From NCBI GenBank assembly GCA_021773555.1, contig JAJFKA010000030.1, positions 36,435 to 100,434 of the forward strand: DNA of 64,000 bases, in the 5' to 3' direction. Below, in pieces: positions 34,132-42,787 of the stretch (the first letter of the stretch is position 1; each line of letters starts with the position of its first letter). The notes under the pieces were generated by a model, which did no database searches, was not told the DNA's origin, and was given only the letters and a program-made list of their open reading frames with translations. A program made the position numbers and the translations under genes. The stretch is from Gammaproteobacteria bacterium (GTDB taxonomy: Bacteria > Pseudomonadota > Gammaproteobacteria > Pseudomonadales > Azotimanducaceae).

Positions 34132-34677
34132 CTACTCCACTACCAGGATTTTTCCGATCATCATGTGATGACCGATGCCGCAATATTCATTACAGATAAC
34201 GCTGTACTCCCCGGCGCTGTTAGGCGTCAACGTAAAAACATGTTCATATTTTGGAAGCACCTGGATGTTGATGTTCGCGGGCTGCAGTGAGAATCCGTGC
34301 TGCCAGTCCATGGAACTCAGGTGAAAACGATAGGTCTGGTCCTTCTCCAACTCGACAATAGGCCAGAAGTCCCACAAACGGGCCACCATGTACACATCGC
34401 CACCGGGCGGGGGTTTAACCACAGGATAATTGCGCGGACCTTCATTTCTCACGGTATATTCATCAACAAACGACTGCGCCTTTGACATGAATCGTTCCGG
34501 CGTCGTTTTATAGGTTTCGTTGGAAAGGTTCTGATTTCCCGTGACATGCCAGTAGGGCATCATGAATGACATGACGAGGCCCCAGACGAACACAATGGAA
34601 ATCCAGATAAGCTCAGATTTCTCAACGGGCTCGTTCCACCACAATTTCGATTTGGGCGGGGTAAGTGTGCTGTTCAT
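34132..34677 (-). CDS. CuA-containing subunit II of the heme-copper enzyme
   Basis: A 181-residue protein with one N-terminal membrane helix (about residues 22-42) and a periplasmic cupredoxin domain. The CuA ligands are visible: His in SSMDWQHGFSL and the CNEYCGIGHHMM motif, giving two cysteines, histidine and methionine in C-x3-C-x3-H-x2-M spacing. A single helix is typical of B-family (ba3-type) subunit II. It accepts electrons from cytochrome c or a cupredoxin and passes them to subunit I, whose gene starts 4 bp downstream. Confidence 0.9.
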   Translation of the reverse strand: MNSTLTPPKSKLWWNEPVEKSELIWISIVFVWGLVMSFMMPYWHVTGNQNLSNETYKTTPERFMSKAQSFVDEYTVRNEGPRNYPVVKPPPGGDVYMVARLWDFWPIVELEKDQTYRFHLSSMDWQHGFSLQPANINIQVLPKYEHVFTLTPNSAGEYSVICNEYCGIGHHMMIGKILVVE

Positions 34678-34748
34678 AACCAGGGCTCCCTATTGGCCAC
34701 CTTCACTTCGCGATTCACTTGTCAAACGATCCAGGTCGGAACCAGGCT

Positions 34749-34895
34749 CTAATTGGCAAGAGGGACGCTGACTATCTCCATGATTCCCCAGATCAGATAC
34801 AGAACCGATGGGAATGCAACTCCAAGGAACAGGAGAATAAATGGGTTGTCCAGGACACGCTGCATGAGCGGTGGGGTTTGGTCGTCATCATTCAT
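34749..34895 (-). CDS. 48-residue single-helix membrane peptide, first gene of the heme-copper operon
   Basis: ATG 34895 to TAG 34749-34751 encodes 48 residues: a short acidic N-terminus (MNDDDQTPPLM), then one membrane helix through NPFILLFLGVAFPSVLYLIWG. A good ribosome binding site (AAGGA) lies about seven bases upstream, and the promoter with an FNR-type box lies just beyond. The pattern (NPF..LFLGV..P...Y..WG) looks like small accessory subunits found with ba3-type oxidases and related NO reductases. It is 71 bp ahead of the CuA subunit gene. It was too short to be obvious, but the start signal, promoter and composition make it convincing. Confidence 0.75.
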   Translation of the reverse strand: MNDDDQTPPLMQRVLDNPFILLFLGVAFPSVLYLIWGIMEIVSVPLAN

Positions 34896-34923
34896 GAATT
34901 ATTCCTTGTTATGCTTTCTCGCT

Positions 34924-34964
34924 AATATACTCCGGGCGACTTCAGAGACATTGACCGAAATCAA
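34924..34964 (-). promoter_or_regulatory. FNR/DNR-type box at about -41 with -10 element, heme-copper operon promoter
   Basis: On the minus strand, TTGATTTCGGTCAA (34964-34951) matches the FNR/DNR consensus TTGAT-N4-ATCAA in nine of ten positions. Twenty-one bases further on is TATATT (34929-34924), a good -10. The box centre then falls at -40.5 to -41.5, the class II activation position of CRP/FNR-family regulators. Transcription would start near 34917, about 20 bases before the 48-residue gene. This predicts induction by low oxygen or nitric oxide. Confidence 0.7.
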
Positions 34965-35309
34965 GGTTTGCGCAGGCAGGCGATGAAGTTGAGGCCGTGA
35001 ACTCTACCCGACACCAATATTCAACCATTGACCCTGCAGATGGTAAGGTTTATTCGGAGGTCGGGGCGCTACTCGGGCATCGATCTTTTATCCCGTGCCA
35101 AAGGAAGGGGGCCTTGATGGGTGATGAGTCTCGCCGCAGATATCCACGTTCGTCAGGGGCCAGGTAGAATCGCACTGACTCAGGACCTCAGGGATTGGCG
35201 TTTACGAATCTGACCACAGGTTGAAAAAAGTTTGGAGCAGCACGCGTGGATGACCAGCGACACAAGCTGGTTACGCAGCCATATTTTGATTTAATATTCA
35301 TATCGACTA
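34965..35309. other. Intergenic region, 345 bp
   Basis: No gene is visible between the heme-copper operon promoter and the end of the Nudix gene. I see no strong terminator for the Nudix transcript and no further regulator sites beyond the box at 34951. Confidence 0.5.
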
Positions 35310-36050
35310 TCAGTATGGTTCAACCGTGTTTTCAAAGCGGAAGCCGTGTTCTGCCATAACCAGTCTATGACGTTCACCCGGGACATCCGCTTCGCCGATT
35401 TCATAACCTGCATCCCCAGCCCACATCGCAATCCGGGTTCCATCCCCGGACAGGGCAACCCGGGTTTCATAAATTTTCCGTGGCATTGCCTCCAACTGGT
35501 CGATCACACTTGCTGCAGGTTTGTACAAAGATAACTGATGCAGCGTAATCCAGGTGGGTGGTGCCAGGTCAATTTCCCCCGCCGCGTGTTTTGTCAGAGC
35601 ATCCAGGGGCCGAATCCATTCATGGTCCTGAATCTCATGACCATCGACGCTGATTTCACCGTGGGCATCGGCAATTGCCCCGGCAAAAAACCAGGTGGCA
35701 TAACGTCTCGGCGTGCTGGCAGGTGGTGTCCAATGAGCGAAATACACAAAATCTTCAAGGCCAATCACAAGACCAGATTCTTCTGCCGTCTCTCTTACCG
35801 CGGCATTTCGCGCCGCTACTTCGATATCGCCATTCGCGGGAAAATCAGGCGGATCGATTCTGCCACCGGGGAACACCCACATGCCACCGAAGTGCACCTT
35901 TGAAGTTCGGTGCAACATCAGCACCTCCACATGACTGTCGGTATCACGCAGTAGAACGACCGTTGCCGCAGGTATCGCTTCGCTTACATTGTCACGTTTC
36001 TTTTCAATATCGCCATAAATGTCATTTCGATGTTTGGGTCCCTCGGACAT
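35310..36050 (-). CDS. Nudix hydrolase
   Basis: A 246-residue Nudix-fold protein. The Nudix box begins at GGRIDPPDF near residue 67 and finishes with AVRETAEESGLVI near 88-100, so it carries an insertion between the first glycine and the glutamates. Family relatives of this size (Nudt19-like) act on CoA derivatives or other nucleotide diphosphates. The substrate is not shown by the sequence. The next minus-strand gene, the 48-residue peptide, has its own promoter, so this is likely a separate unit. Confidence 0.82.
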   Translation of the reverse strand: MSEGPKHRNDIYGDIEKKRDNVSEAIPAATVVLLRDTDSHVEVLMLHRTSKVHFGGMWVFPGGRIDPPDFPANGDIEVAARNAAVRETAEESGLVIGLEDFVYFAHWTPPASTPRRYATWFFAGAIADAHGEISVDGHEIQDHEWIRPLDALTKHAAGEIDLAPPTWITLHQLSLYKPAASVIDQLEAMPRKIYETRVALSGDGTRIAMWAGDAGYEIGEADVPGERHRLVMAEHGFRFENTVEPY

Positions 36051-36145
36051 CCTGATTCCTTTTGTTTGGGTAATGAAGCTCGCCGGTCAGACTGATTGAT
36101 CGGGTCAATCAGTCTCTCATATCAGCGTGCCCGGTGGCAGCACCA

Positions 36146-36988
36146 TCAGGAAGGCAATCCACTGGCCTTTCTGCCTTTGTAGCCAGGATCAATCAGCCTT
36201 TTTGGATGCAGGCCGTTCACATAACCCATAAATCCGGGCGTACGAATACTGTAACCCAGCAACGACTGTACCCGGTCGGATAACAACCGTGCTTTTTCGG
36301 GTGGGACAGCCAGCGGCATATTTTCAAGTTGCCGAAGCCATGGCTGGCAGTACTGGGGCGTAATCGCCAGCCGAGGATTGTCCGAAAGATTTGCACCTCC
36401 CCGGTGGAAAAGTGATCCCGTGAAAATAATCACAGACCCGGCAGGCATGATCACTTTCATGACACCCGGGGTGTCTTCTGCCGGAATTTCATGTCCCCAC
36501 AAGTGGCTACCGGGAATAATTTCGGTAGCGCCATTGTCTTCGTTGAAATCATCAAGATTCCAGATGGTGCTGATGCCGTGCAGTGCGGTTGGATCTGCAC
36601 CTCCGCCACCAGCATTATCGCGATGAAATCGCTGCGCGGTTTCTCCTGGATGGCTGTTGATCGCCAGATTCGCAGACAACAGGTAATCGCGTTCCAGCAG
36701 CGCGTCAAGAATCCCGAGGATCAAGGGATGTTCCACGATCAATGACAAATCCGTATGCTTTGCCAGCAGACCATAAACTCGTTCAGAACGAAATCCTTCG
36801 AAATCATTGCGGCCCAGCAGGGTGCCATCTAACCAGGGTGACAACGCAGCGCGCAGCGCCTTGATGCGGGCTCCATCGAGCAGGCTGGGGATAATGACGT
36901 ATCCCTCATCCCGTATCTTCTGCACCAATGCGTCCGTCCTGGCAACGGGTGACAAGTCCCGTTCTGAACCTTTCACAGGCTGACTCAT
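36146..36988 (-). CDS. Phytanoyl-CoA dioxygenase (PhyH) family protein (third)
   Basis: A 280-residue Fe(II)/2-oxoglutarate dioxygenase. His122 and Asp124 are in QRFHRDNAGG, the distal histidine in SLFHRGGAN, and the 2-oxoglutarate arginine in DNPRLAI. GATEIIPGSHLWG is the PhyH turn, and the C-terminal LLGYSIRTPGFMGYVNG resembles the end of the PhyH protein encoded at 23986. The start is ATG 36988, with GGAG upstream and the family N-terminus; the frame stays open to 37120 but the extra 44 residues look non-coding. The substrate is unknown. Confidence 0.85.
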   Translation of the reverse strand: MSQPVKGSERDLSPVARTDALVQKIRDEGYVIIPSLLDGARIKALRAALSPWLDGTLLGRNDFEGFRSERVYGLLAKHTDLSLIVEHPLILGILDALLERDYLLSANLAINSHPGETAQRFHRDNAGGGGADPTALHGISTIWNLDDFNEDNGATEIIPGSHLWGHEIPAEDTPGVMKVIMPAGSVIIFTGSLFHRGGANLSDNPRLAITPQYCQPWLRQLENMPLAVPPEKARLLSDRVQSLLGYSIRTPGFMGYVNGLHPKRLIDPGYKGRKASGLPS

Positions 36989-37170
36989 AGCATGATTCTC
37001 CATCCACCATGATTGTGCGAACTGTGGCATGATTGAGCAGTACCCGGTCCGCTGGATCAGATTACGGTGTCCGCGTTTAATTCTCAACGCGTGATCTGCA
37101 CAAAACAATCCATTTGCCACCCGGACCGTTCAAAAAGACAGCGATAAGTAGCGAAAAAAGGGATGTCCAA

Positions 37171-37390
37171 ATGAAGGTTTATATCAGTGCCGACATCGAA
37201 GGGGTTGCAGGCACCAATTCCTGGACAGAGGCGAGCAAGTCCAGTGCCGCTTATTCCGAATTTCAACAGCAGATGACCCGCGAGACAACAGCTGCCTGCC
37301 ACGACCTATCAAAAATCACACTACCCGGGTGCACGACTGATGGACCCTTACACAGTCGAGTTCGCATCGTATGATTATTTTCTCGTCTAG
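37171..37390 (+). pseudogene. M55 (D-aminopeptidase DppA-like) gene with large internal deletion
   Basis: A good ribosome binding site (AAGGGA) and ATG at 37171 start MKVYISADIEGVAG, the unmistakable N-terminus of M55 zinc aminopeptidases including the metal-binding Asp-x-Glu. Similarity continues through SEFQQQMTRETTAAC (about 45 residues). In another frame the sequence then reads YPGARLMDPYTVEF and ends at TAG 37388-37390, which matches the last residues of M55 proteins. The catalytic middle, roughly 200 codons, is gone and the frame is shifted. This is a dead gene whose two ends remain. The family normally cleaves D-amino-acid peptides. Confidence 0.7.
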
Positions 37391-37409
37391 GCGCGGGAAA
37401 AACTAACCC

Positions 37410-40400
37410 ATGGTACTGCCAGATTTTCATCCACTCATCCAGCGCTGGTTCGAAGCACGCTTCGACGCGCCAACGGACATTCAGCAACTTGCATGGCCAT
37501 CGATCGCGGCCGGTGAACATGTTCTGATAACCGCGCCGACCGGTTCAGGAAAGACCTTAACGGCGTTCCTCTGGAGTATTAATCGATTCGTTACCGGCGA
37601 TCTGGAACCCGGAACAACCAGAGTTCTTTACGTGAGCCCGCTGAAAGCGCTGAACAATGACATTCAGCGCAACCTGATTGCTCCACTCAACGAACTCAAG
37701 ATGATATTCGAGCAAGAAGGCCAGGGATTCCCGGACATACGCGTCCAGACCAGAAGCGGAGACACCGATAGCGAAACCCGCAGAAAGATGCTGCGCCATC
37801 CCCCTGAAATACTCATCACCACCCCCGAGAGTCTCAATCTGCTGCTGTCTTCGCTCGGCGGTCAGGGGCTGCTTTATGGGATCGAAACCGTCATCCTTGA
37901 TGAAATACATGGCGTCGTCGAATCAAAACGTGGCGTTTACCTGATGTCTGCCGTTGAACGACTGGTGCCATTTTCAGGCGAATTTCAACGTATCGCGCTG
38001 TCAGCCACCGTTAATCCGCTCGCCATTGTTGCCTCACTGGTTGCCGGGTTCGAACGAGTTGGCAACAGCTTCAGGAAACGGGAAGTGCGGGTGCTGAACT
38101 CGAACGCGCACAAGCGGTATCAAATTTCTATCCGCTACCCTGAAGAAACCGCTGACCGGGATCTCTTTGAGAAAGTCTGGGATTCTCTCGCAGTTGATTT
38201 TCACGAAAAAATTAACGCGAACACATCGACTTTGTTGTTCGTCAACAGTCGTGCCCTGTGCGAGAAACTCACCTTCAAAATCAATACGGTGGCCGGTAAG
38301 ACCCTCGCTTACGCGCATCACGGATCACTTTCCCGGGATATAAGATCGGATGTCGAGCGCCGCCTCAAAGAAGGCTCACTGGCCGCAATCGTTGCCACCA
38401 GTACGCTTGAGATGGGTATCGATATCGGTGCGTTGGATGAGGTGATCCTGATCCAGTCGCCCGGTTCGGTATCCTCATCAATCCAGCGTATCGGTCGCGC
38501 CGGCCACGGTGTGGGTGAAGTGAGTAAGTGCACGATTTATCCCACCCACCCCCATGATTTTATCGAGGCGGCAGTCCTGGCGAAGGCCGTGATGGAACGC
38601 GACATTGAACCCATCAACTTTATCGAATGCCCGCTCGATGTACTGGCACAGGTGATTATTTCGATGACCGGTACCAGGGTATGGGATAGAGATGAGTTGT
38701 TTATTGAGTTACACCGCTCGACGCCGTATCAGGAATTAAGTCGTCAACAGTTTGATCTCGTCATCAACATGCTGGCAGGACGCTATGCGGACAGCCACAT
38801 TCGCGAACTCAGACCGAGGATAATTGTTGATCGGCTGGAAAACACCATCGCCGCTCGCAAAGGCGCACTCATGTCGCTTTATCTCTCTGGTGGCGTCATC
38901 CCGGATCGGGGGTACTTCCAACTGCGTCATGCTGAGAGTAACGCGCGTATCGGTGAACTCGATGAAGAATTTGTCTGGGAAGCCAATGTGGGCAAGGTGT
39001 TCGCTTTCGGGACACAACACTGGCAGGTTAAAAAAATTACCCACAACGATGTGCTCGTCAGTCCGGGCAAGGCAAGCGCGCACGCCCCACCCTTCTGGAA
39101 ATCCGAGAGCTTGAGCAGAAATTATCACTACGCAGAACGCATCAACGAATTTCTTGAACACGCCAACGACGCCATCGCAACGGATGGCTTCGATAAGGAA
39201 CTCATCGAGCAACACCACACGGAACCCCGGGTTGCAAAAGAAATCATCAATTTCCTGCAGTTACAAAAACAACACTGCCATGCGGACCTGCCGCATCGAC
39301 ATCATCTGCTGGTTGAGAAAATAAAATCTGCTCCGGGTAAAGCAGCCGGTCACCAGATTGTGCTTCATACAGGCTGGGGAGCGGAGGTAAACCGACCTCT
39401 CGCCATGGCCCTTGAAGCCGGTTGGTACAAGCAATACGGAGAGCAGCCCGAAATTTACGTCAGTAACGAATCGCTGGTGGTGCAACTGCCACATGATATC
39501 TCCGCTGCCGAACTACTGTGCCTGGCCCCCCGGGACAAGATCGAGACGTTATTGCGAGCGCGGCTGGAAGGGTCCGGATTTTTCGGGGCGCGTTTCCGGG
39601 AGAACGCCGGACGGGCACTCTTACTTTCCAAGGGTCGGTTCAACGAACGCAAACCTCTCTGGATGAGCCGCCTGCAGTCACAAAAATTAATGGATGCTGT
39701 ACTCAAGTTTGAAGATTTTCCCATTCTGCTCGAAACCTGGCGCACCTGCCTCAAGGATGAATTCGACCTCACTAACCTCGCAAGGATGCTCGGTGAACTG
39801 GATCGCAACGAGATCCGAATCACCGAGGTAGAAACCAACTCGCCCAGTCCATTCGCACGCTCCGTCGCATGGGGGCAAATCAACACCTACATGTACATGA
39901 GCGATCAACCTAAATCGTTCAGGACGTCAAACCTCAGCACAAGCCTGTTAAATGAGGTCGTCTTCAGCCCAATGCTCCGCCCCGCACTGCCTGAACAGCT
40001 CATAACAGATTTCGAGACCAGACAACGGCGTCTTACACCCGGTTATGAACCAGCAAATCCAATGGAAATGCTCGAGTGGCTGAAAGAAAGATCGGCCATC
40101 CCCCTGGACGAATGGCAACGCATCACCCGCTCACTTGACGAACTTCACGACTTCGACGACAAGATCGCCATAACAAAATTAGGCTGTGGGCTGGTAGTTG
40201 CCACTGAAGACCAGGCGCGAATCGAGCGAATCCTCGGTGCCAGCAATTCAGCCGAAACAGACGGCGAACTTACCGTCTTTCTAGCCAATTGGCTGCAACA
40301 TTACGGGCCTGTATCCGAAACCAGATTGACTGCCGAACTGGGCCTTGGCCGGGCACGTCTGTTGCCTGCACTGAACGAACTCGAGGAGTCACAGGAGCTG

Positions 40401-41750
40401 ATAAAAGGCCCCCTGATCGCGACCGAGGACGCTCTATACTGGTGCGATGCGAGGAACTATGAGTTCCTGTTGCGATTACTGCGCCAGGAATCACGTATCC
40501 CGTTTGAGGCTCTGCCCATCGAGGAACTGACCCCCTTTATTTATCGCTGGCAAACCCGACCGACCACCGGTGACGCGCTCGATAAACTGTTCGGAAGCGT
40601 GGAACGATTGCGGATTTATCCGGCGGCCGCGGAACTGTGGGAGACGGAGATCCTTCCTGCCAGGATTATGAATTATGAGAGCCGGGACCTTGATCTGCTC
40701 TTCCAGGAAGGCGATATTCAATGGATAGGAACCAGCGAACGCACCATCACTTTTGGATTCAAAGGTGACGAGGAACTATTGCTTAACCTGGATGCGGGAC
40801 TAATTGAGGACCAGCTGTTACCGGCTTCCCCGGGAAAGTACGATTTTGCCGATCTCCTTGACACGACCGGAGCGCCAGCCGGTGACCTTGCCGGCAGATT
40901 GTGGAAGGCGGCCTGGCGGGGACAGCTGAGCAATGACACCATGGCGGCGCTGCGCACCGGCATCCTCAACAAATTTTCAATCACAGCAGATCGGAATAAC
41001 GCTTCCCCAACCCGTGCGTCGCGTAGCGGCTTCAATCGCTGGCGAGGTTCCGTTCCGTTCGCCGGGAACTGGTACCGGCTTCATACCCACGGTACCGACG
41101 AACCGGATAACATTGAACGTGAGGAACTTAATAAGGACCGCGTGCGCTTGTTGCTGGAACGATACGGCATCCTGTTTCGCGAATTACTACAGAAGGAAAC
41201 TGAAGGGTTTCGCTGGCCGACGCTGTATCGATCAATGCGGCTGATGGAATTATCCGGTGAAATACGGTCCGGATATTTTTTCGAAGGCATTCCCGGTCCA
41301 CAATTTATTTCACCGCACGCGCTTCGGTTATTGCAGCAGCAAACGGCTGACAATGACATTTTCTGGTTGAACGCCGTCGATCCGGTGTCGTTGTGTGGTC
41401 TTGGACTGGTATCCGGACTACCCCGACGAATCCCTTCAAATCACATGGTCTACGACGGTCAGGAGCTGGTGCTTGTTAGCGAAAGAAACGGCAAGTCGTT
41501 AACTTTTAATGTCTCACCGGACAACGAGAAAATTCCGCGGTATCTCTGCGTCCTGCGCCATCTCCTGTACCGCTCGTTTCAACCGCTTCACAAAATTGAA
41601 ATCGTTACAATTAACGATACGCCTGTCAGGACAAGCCCGTTTCTTGCTGTCATTGAGCAGGCATTTAATATCGTGCGCGATCACAAATCCATCTACATCC
41701 AGCGGGAACCCGGATCCGTGACCTACCAATACGAAGGAATTCAATCGTGA
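37410..41750 (+). CDS. lhr: ATP-dependent DNA helicase Lhr (long form)
   Basis: A 1446-residue superfamily 2 helicase. Walker A TAPTGSGKT is at 41-49, the DEIH box at 164-167, SAT (motif III) near 205, and the second RecA domain holds TSTLEMGIDIG and QRIGRAGH (motifs V and VI) near 330-370. The Lhr core (winged helix and beta-barrel) and a long C-terminal domain follow, as in Lhr proteins of about 1,500 residues. Lhr translocates 3'-5' on single-stranded DNA and unwinds RNA:DNA hybrids in repair. It starts 19 bp after the M55 remnant and overlaps the next gene by 4 bp. Confidence 0.92.
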   Translation: MVLPDFHPLIQRWFEARFDAPTDIQQLAWPSIAAGEHVLITAPTGSGKTLTAFLWSINRFVTGDLEPGTTRVLYVSPLKALNNDIQRNLIAPLNELKMIFEQEGQGFPDIRVQTRSGDTDSETRRKMLRHPPEILITTPESLNLLLSSLGGQGLLYGIETVILDEIHGVVESKRGVYLMSAVERLVPFSGEFQRIALSATVNPLAIVASLVAGFERVGNSFRKREVRVLNSNAHKRYQISIRYPEETADRDLFEKVWDSLAVDFHEKINANTSTLLFVNSRALCEKLTFKINTVAGKTLAYAHHGSLSRDIRSDVERRLKEGSLAAIVATSTLEMGIDIGALDEVILIQSPGSVSSSIQRIGRAGHGVGEVSKCTIYPTHPHDFIEAAVLAKAVMERDIEPINFIECPLDVLAQVIISMTGTRVWDRDELFIELHRSTPYQELSRQQFDLVINMLAGRYADSHIRELRPRIIVDRLENTIAARKGALMSLYLSGGVIPDRGYFQLRHAESNARIGELDEEFVWEANVGKVFAFGTQHWQVKKITHNDVLVSPGKASAHAPPFWKSESLSRNYHYAERINEFLEHANDAIATDGFDKELIEQHHTEPRVAKEIINFLQLQKQHCHADLPHRHHLLVEKIKSAPGKAAGHQIVLHTGWGAEVNRPLAMALEAGWYKQYGEQPEIYVSNESLVVQLPHDISAAELLCLAPRDKIETLLRARLEGSGFFGARFRENAGRALLLSKGRFNERKPLWMSRLQSQKLMDAVLKFEDFPILLETWRTCLKDEFDLTNLARMLGELDRNEIRITEVETNSPSPFARSVAWGQINTYMYMSDQPKSFRTSNLSTSLLNEVVFSPMLRPALPEQLITDFETRQRRLTPGYEPANPMEMLEWLKERSAIPLDEWQRITRSLDELHDFDDKIAITKLGCGLVVATEDQARIERILGASNSAETDGELTVFLANWLQHYGPVSETRLTAELGLGRARLLPALNELEESQELIKGPLIATEDALYWCDARNYEFLLRLLRQESRIPFEALPIEELTPFIYRWQTRPTTGDALDKLFGSVERLRIYPAAAELWETEILPARIMNYESRDLDLLFQEGDIQWIGTSERTITFGFKGDEELLLNLDAGLIEDQLLPASPGKYDFADLLDTTGAPAGDLAGRLWKAAWRGQLSNDTMAALRTGILNKFSITADRNNASPTRASRSGFNRWRGSVPFAGNWYRLHTHGTDEPDNIEREELNKDRVRLLLERYGILFRELLQKETEGFRWPTLYRSMRLMELSGEIRSGYFFEGIPGPQFISPHALRLLQQQTADNDIFWLNAVDPVSLCGLGLVSGLPRRIPSNHMVYDGQELVLVSERNGKSLTFNVSPDNEKIPRYLCVLRHLLYRSFQPLHKIEIVTINDTPVRTSPFLAVIEQAFNIVRDHKSIYIQREPGSVTYQYEGIQS

Positions 41751-42667
41751 GTAAAACCGCTCTTTATACCCACCCGGATTGCGAACACCATGAAATGGAG
41801 CGGCATCCGGAACGGCCGGACCGGCTACGCGCCGTGATGCAGCGTCTTGACGACACTGGATTATCGGATCAGATGCTAACGGTCACTGCCGGTGAAGTTG
41901 AGGACGTAGACATCTGGCGAGTACATCCAGGCACCTTCATCGACGACCTCGCGATCCGGGAACCTGAAAGTGGCGCTGTCAAAGTGGAAACGGACACCTA
42001 CATGAGCCCAGGCAGCTTCCGCGCTGCAAAGCTCGCGGCTGGGGCAAATACCGCGGCGACCAGAGCCGTACTCAATGGTGAATACCAACAGGCATTTTGC
42101 GCCATTCGTCCCCCGGGACATCACGCGGAAATCAGCCAGGCAATGGGATTCTGCCTGTTCAACAATGTCGCTATCGCCGCGGAAACCGCACTAGCAGACG
42201 AGCGTATTGACCGTGTTGCGATTCTCGACTTTGATGTGCATCACTGTAACGGCACCGTTGACATATTCAAGAATCGAGAAGAAGTGCTCGTTTGTTCAAG
42301 CTTTCAGGAAAATTTTTATCCTTTCCGCTATCTGGACTACCACAACGAACATATCGTCAGTTCACCGCTGGAAGCCGGGGCTACCGGCAGGGATTTTCGT
42401 CAGGCGGTAGAACAGGACTGGATTCCAGCCTTACTGTCGCACAAACCGGATTTTATTTTTATCTCGGCAGGCTTTGACGCACACCACCTTGATCCGCTTG
42501 GGCAGCTGATGCTCGTTGAGGAGGATTTCGTTTGGGTCACTCGTTTGCTGAAGGACATCGCCGCGGACTACGCCGGTGGCAGGCTCGTTTCCACACTCGA
42601 AGGAGGATACGATCTCGAGGCGTTGTCCAGCTGCGTCGATGCACATGTGAGCACGTTGTTGGAATAA
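41747..42667 (+). CDS. Histone deacetylase/AcuC/AphA family amidohydrolase
   Basis: A 306-residue arginase-deacetylase fold protein. The active site is complete: RPPGHHAE with His125 and His126, zinc ligands Asp163 and His165 in LDFDVHHCNGT, and a further Asp in SAGFDAHHLDPLG near 242. A late glycine-rich EGGYDLEAL completes the pocket. Bacterial members deacetylate polyamines, acetoin-related or other acetylated compounds in the cytoplasm. The GTG start overlaps the lhr stop, so expression is coupled to lhr. The natural substrate is unknown. Its last codons run into a 13-bp tandem repeat. Confidence 0.88.
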   Translation: MSKTALYTHPDCEHHEMERHPERPDRLRAVMQRLDDTGLSDQMLTVTAGEVEDVDIWRVHPGTFIDDLAIREPESGAVKVETDTYMSPGSFRAAKLAAGANTAATRAVLNGEYQQAFCAIRPPGHHAEISQAMGFCLFNNVAIAAETALADERIDRVAILDFDVHHCNGTVDIFKNREEVLVCSSFQENFYPFRYLDYHNEHIVSSPLEAGATGRDFRQAVEQDWIPALLSHKPDFIFISAGFDAHHLDPLGQLMLVEEDFVWVTRLLKDIAADYAGGRLVSTLEGGYDLEALSSCVDAHVSTLLE

Positions 42668-42721
42668 AAAGTTGGAATGAAAAGCTGGAATAAAAAGCTG
42701 GAATAAAGAGCCGGAACAAGG
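42659..42721. repeat. 13-bp tandem repeat, about five copies
   Basis: Units are TTGGAATAAAAAG, TTGGAATGAAAAG, CTGGAATAAAAAG, CTGGAATAAAGAG and a partial CCGGAACAAGG. The first unit contains the deacetylase stop codon, so any change in copy number leaves the protein intact. It lies between convergent genes. Confidence 0.85.
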
Positions 42722-42787
42722 CTTAGATCAACAGTTGTAAAAACCGTCGGACCTGGCGTTGGAACCACAATTCAAAACCAGGGCTTT

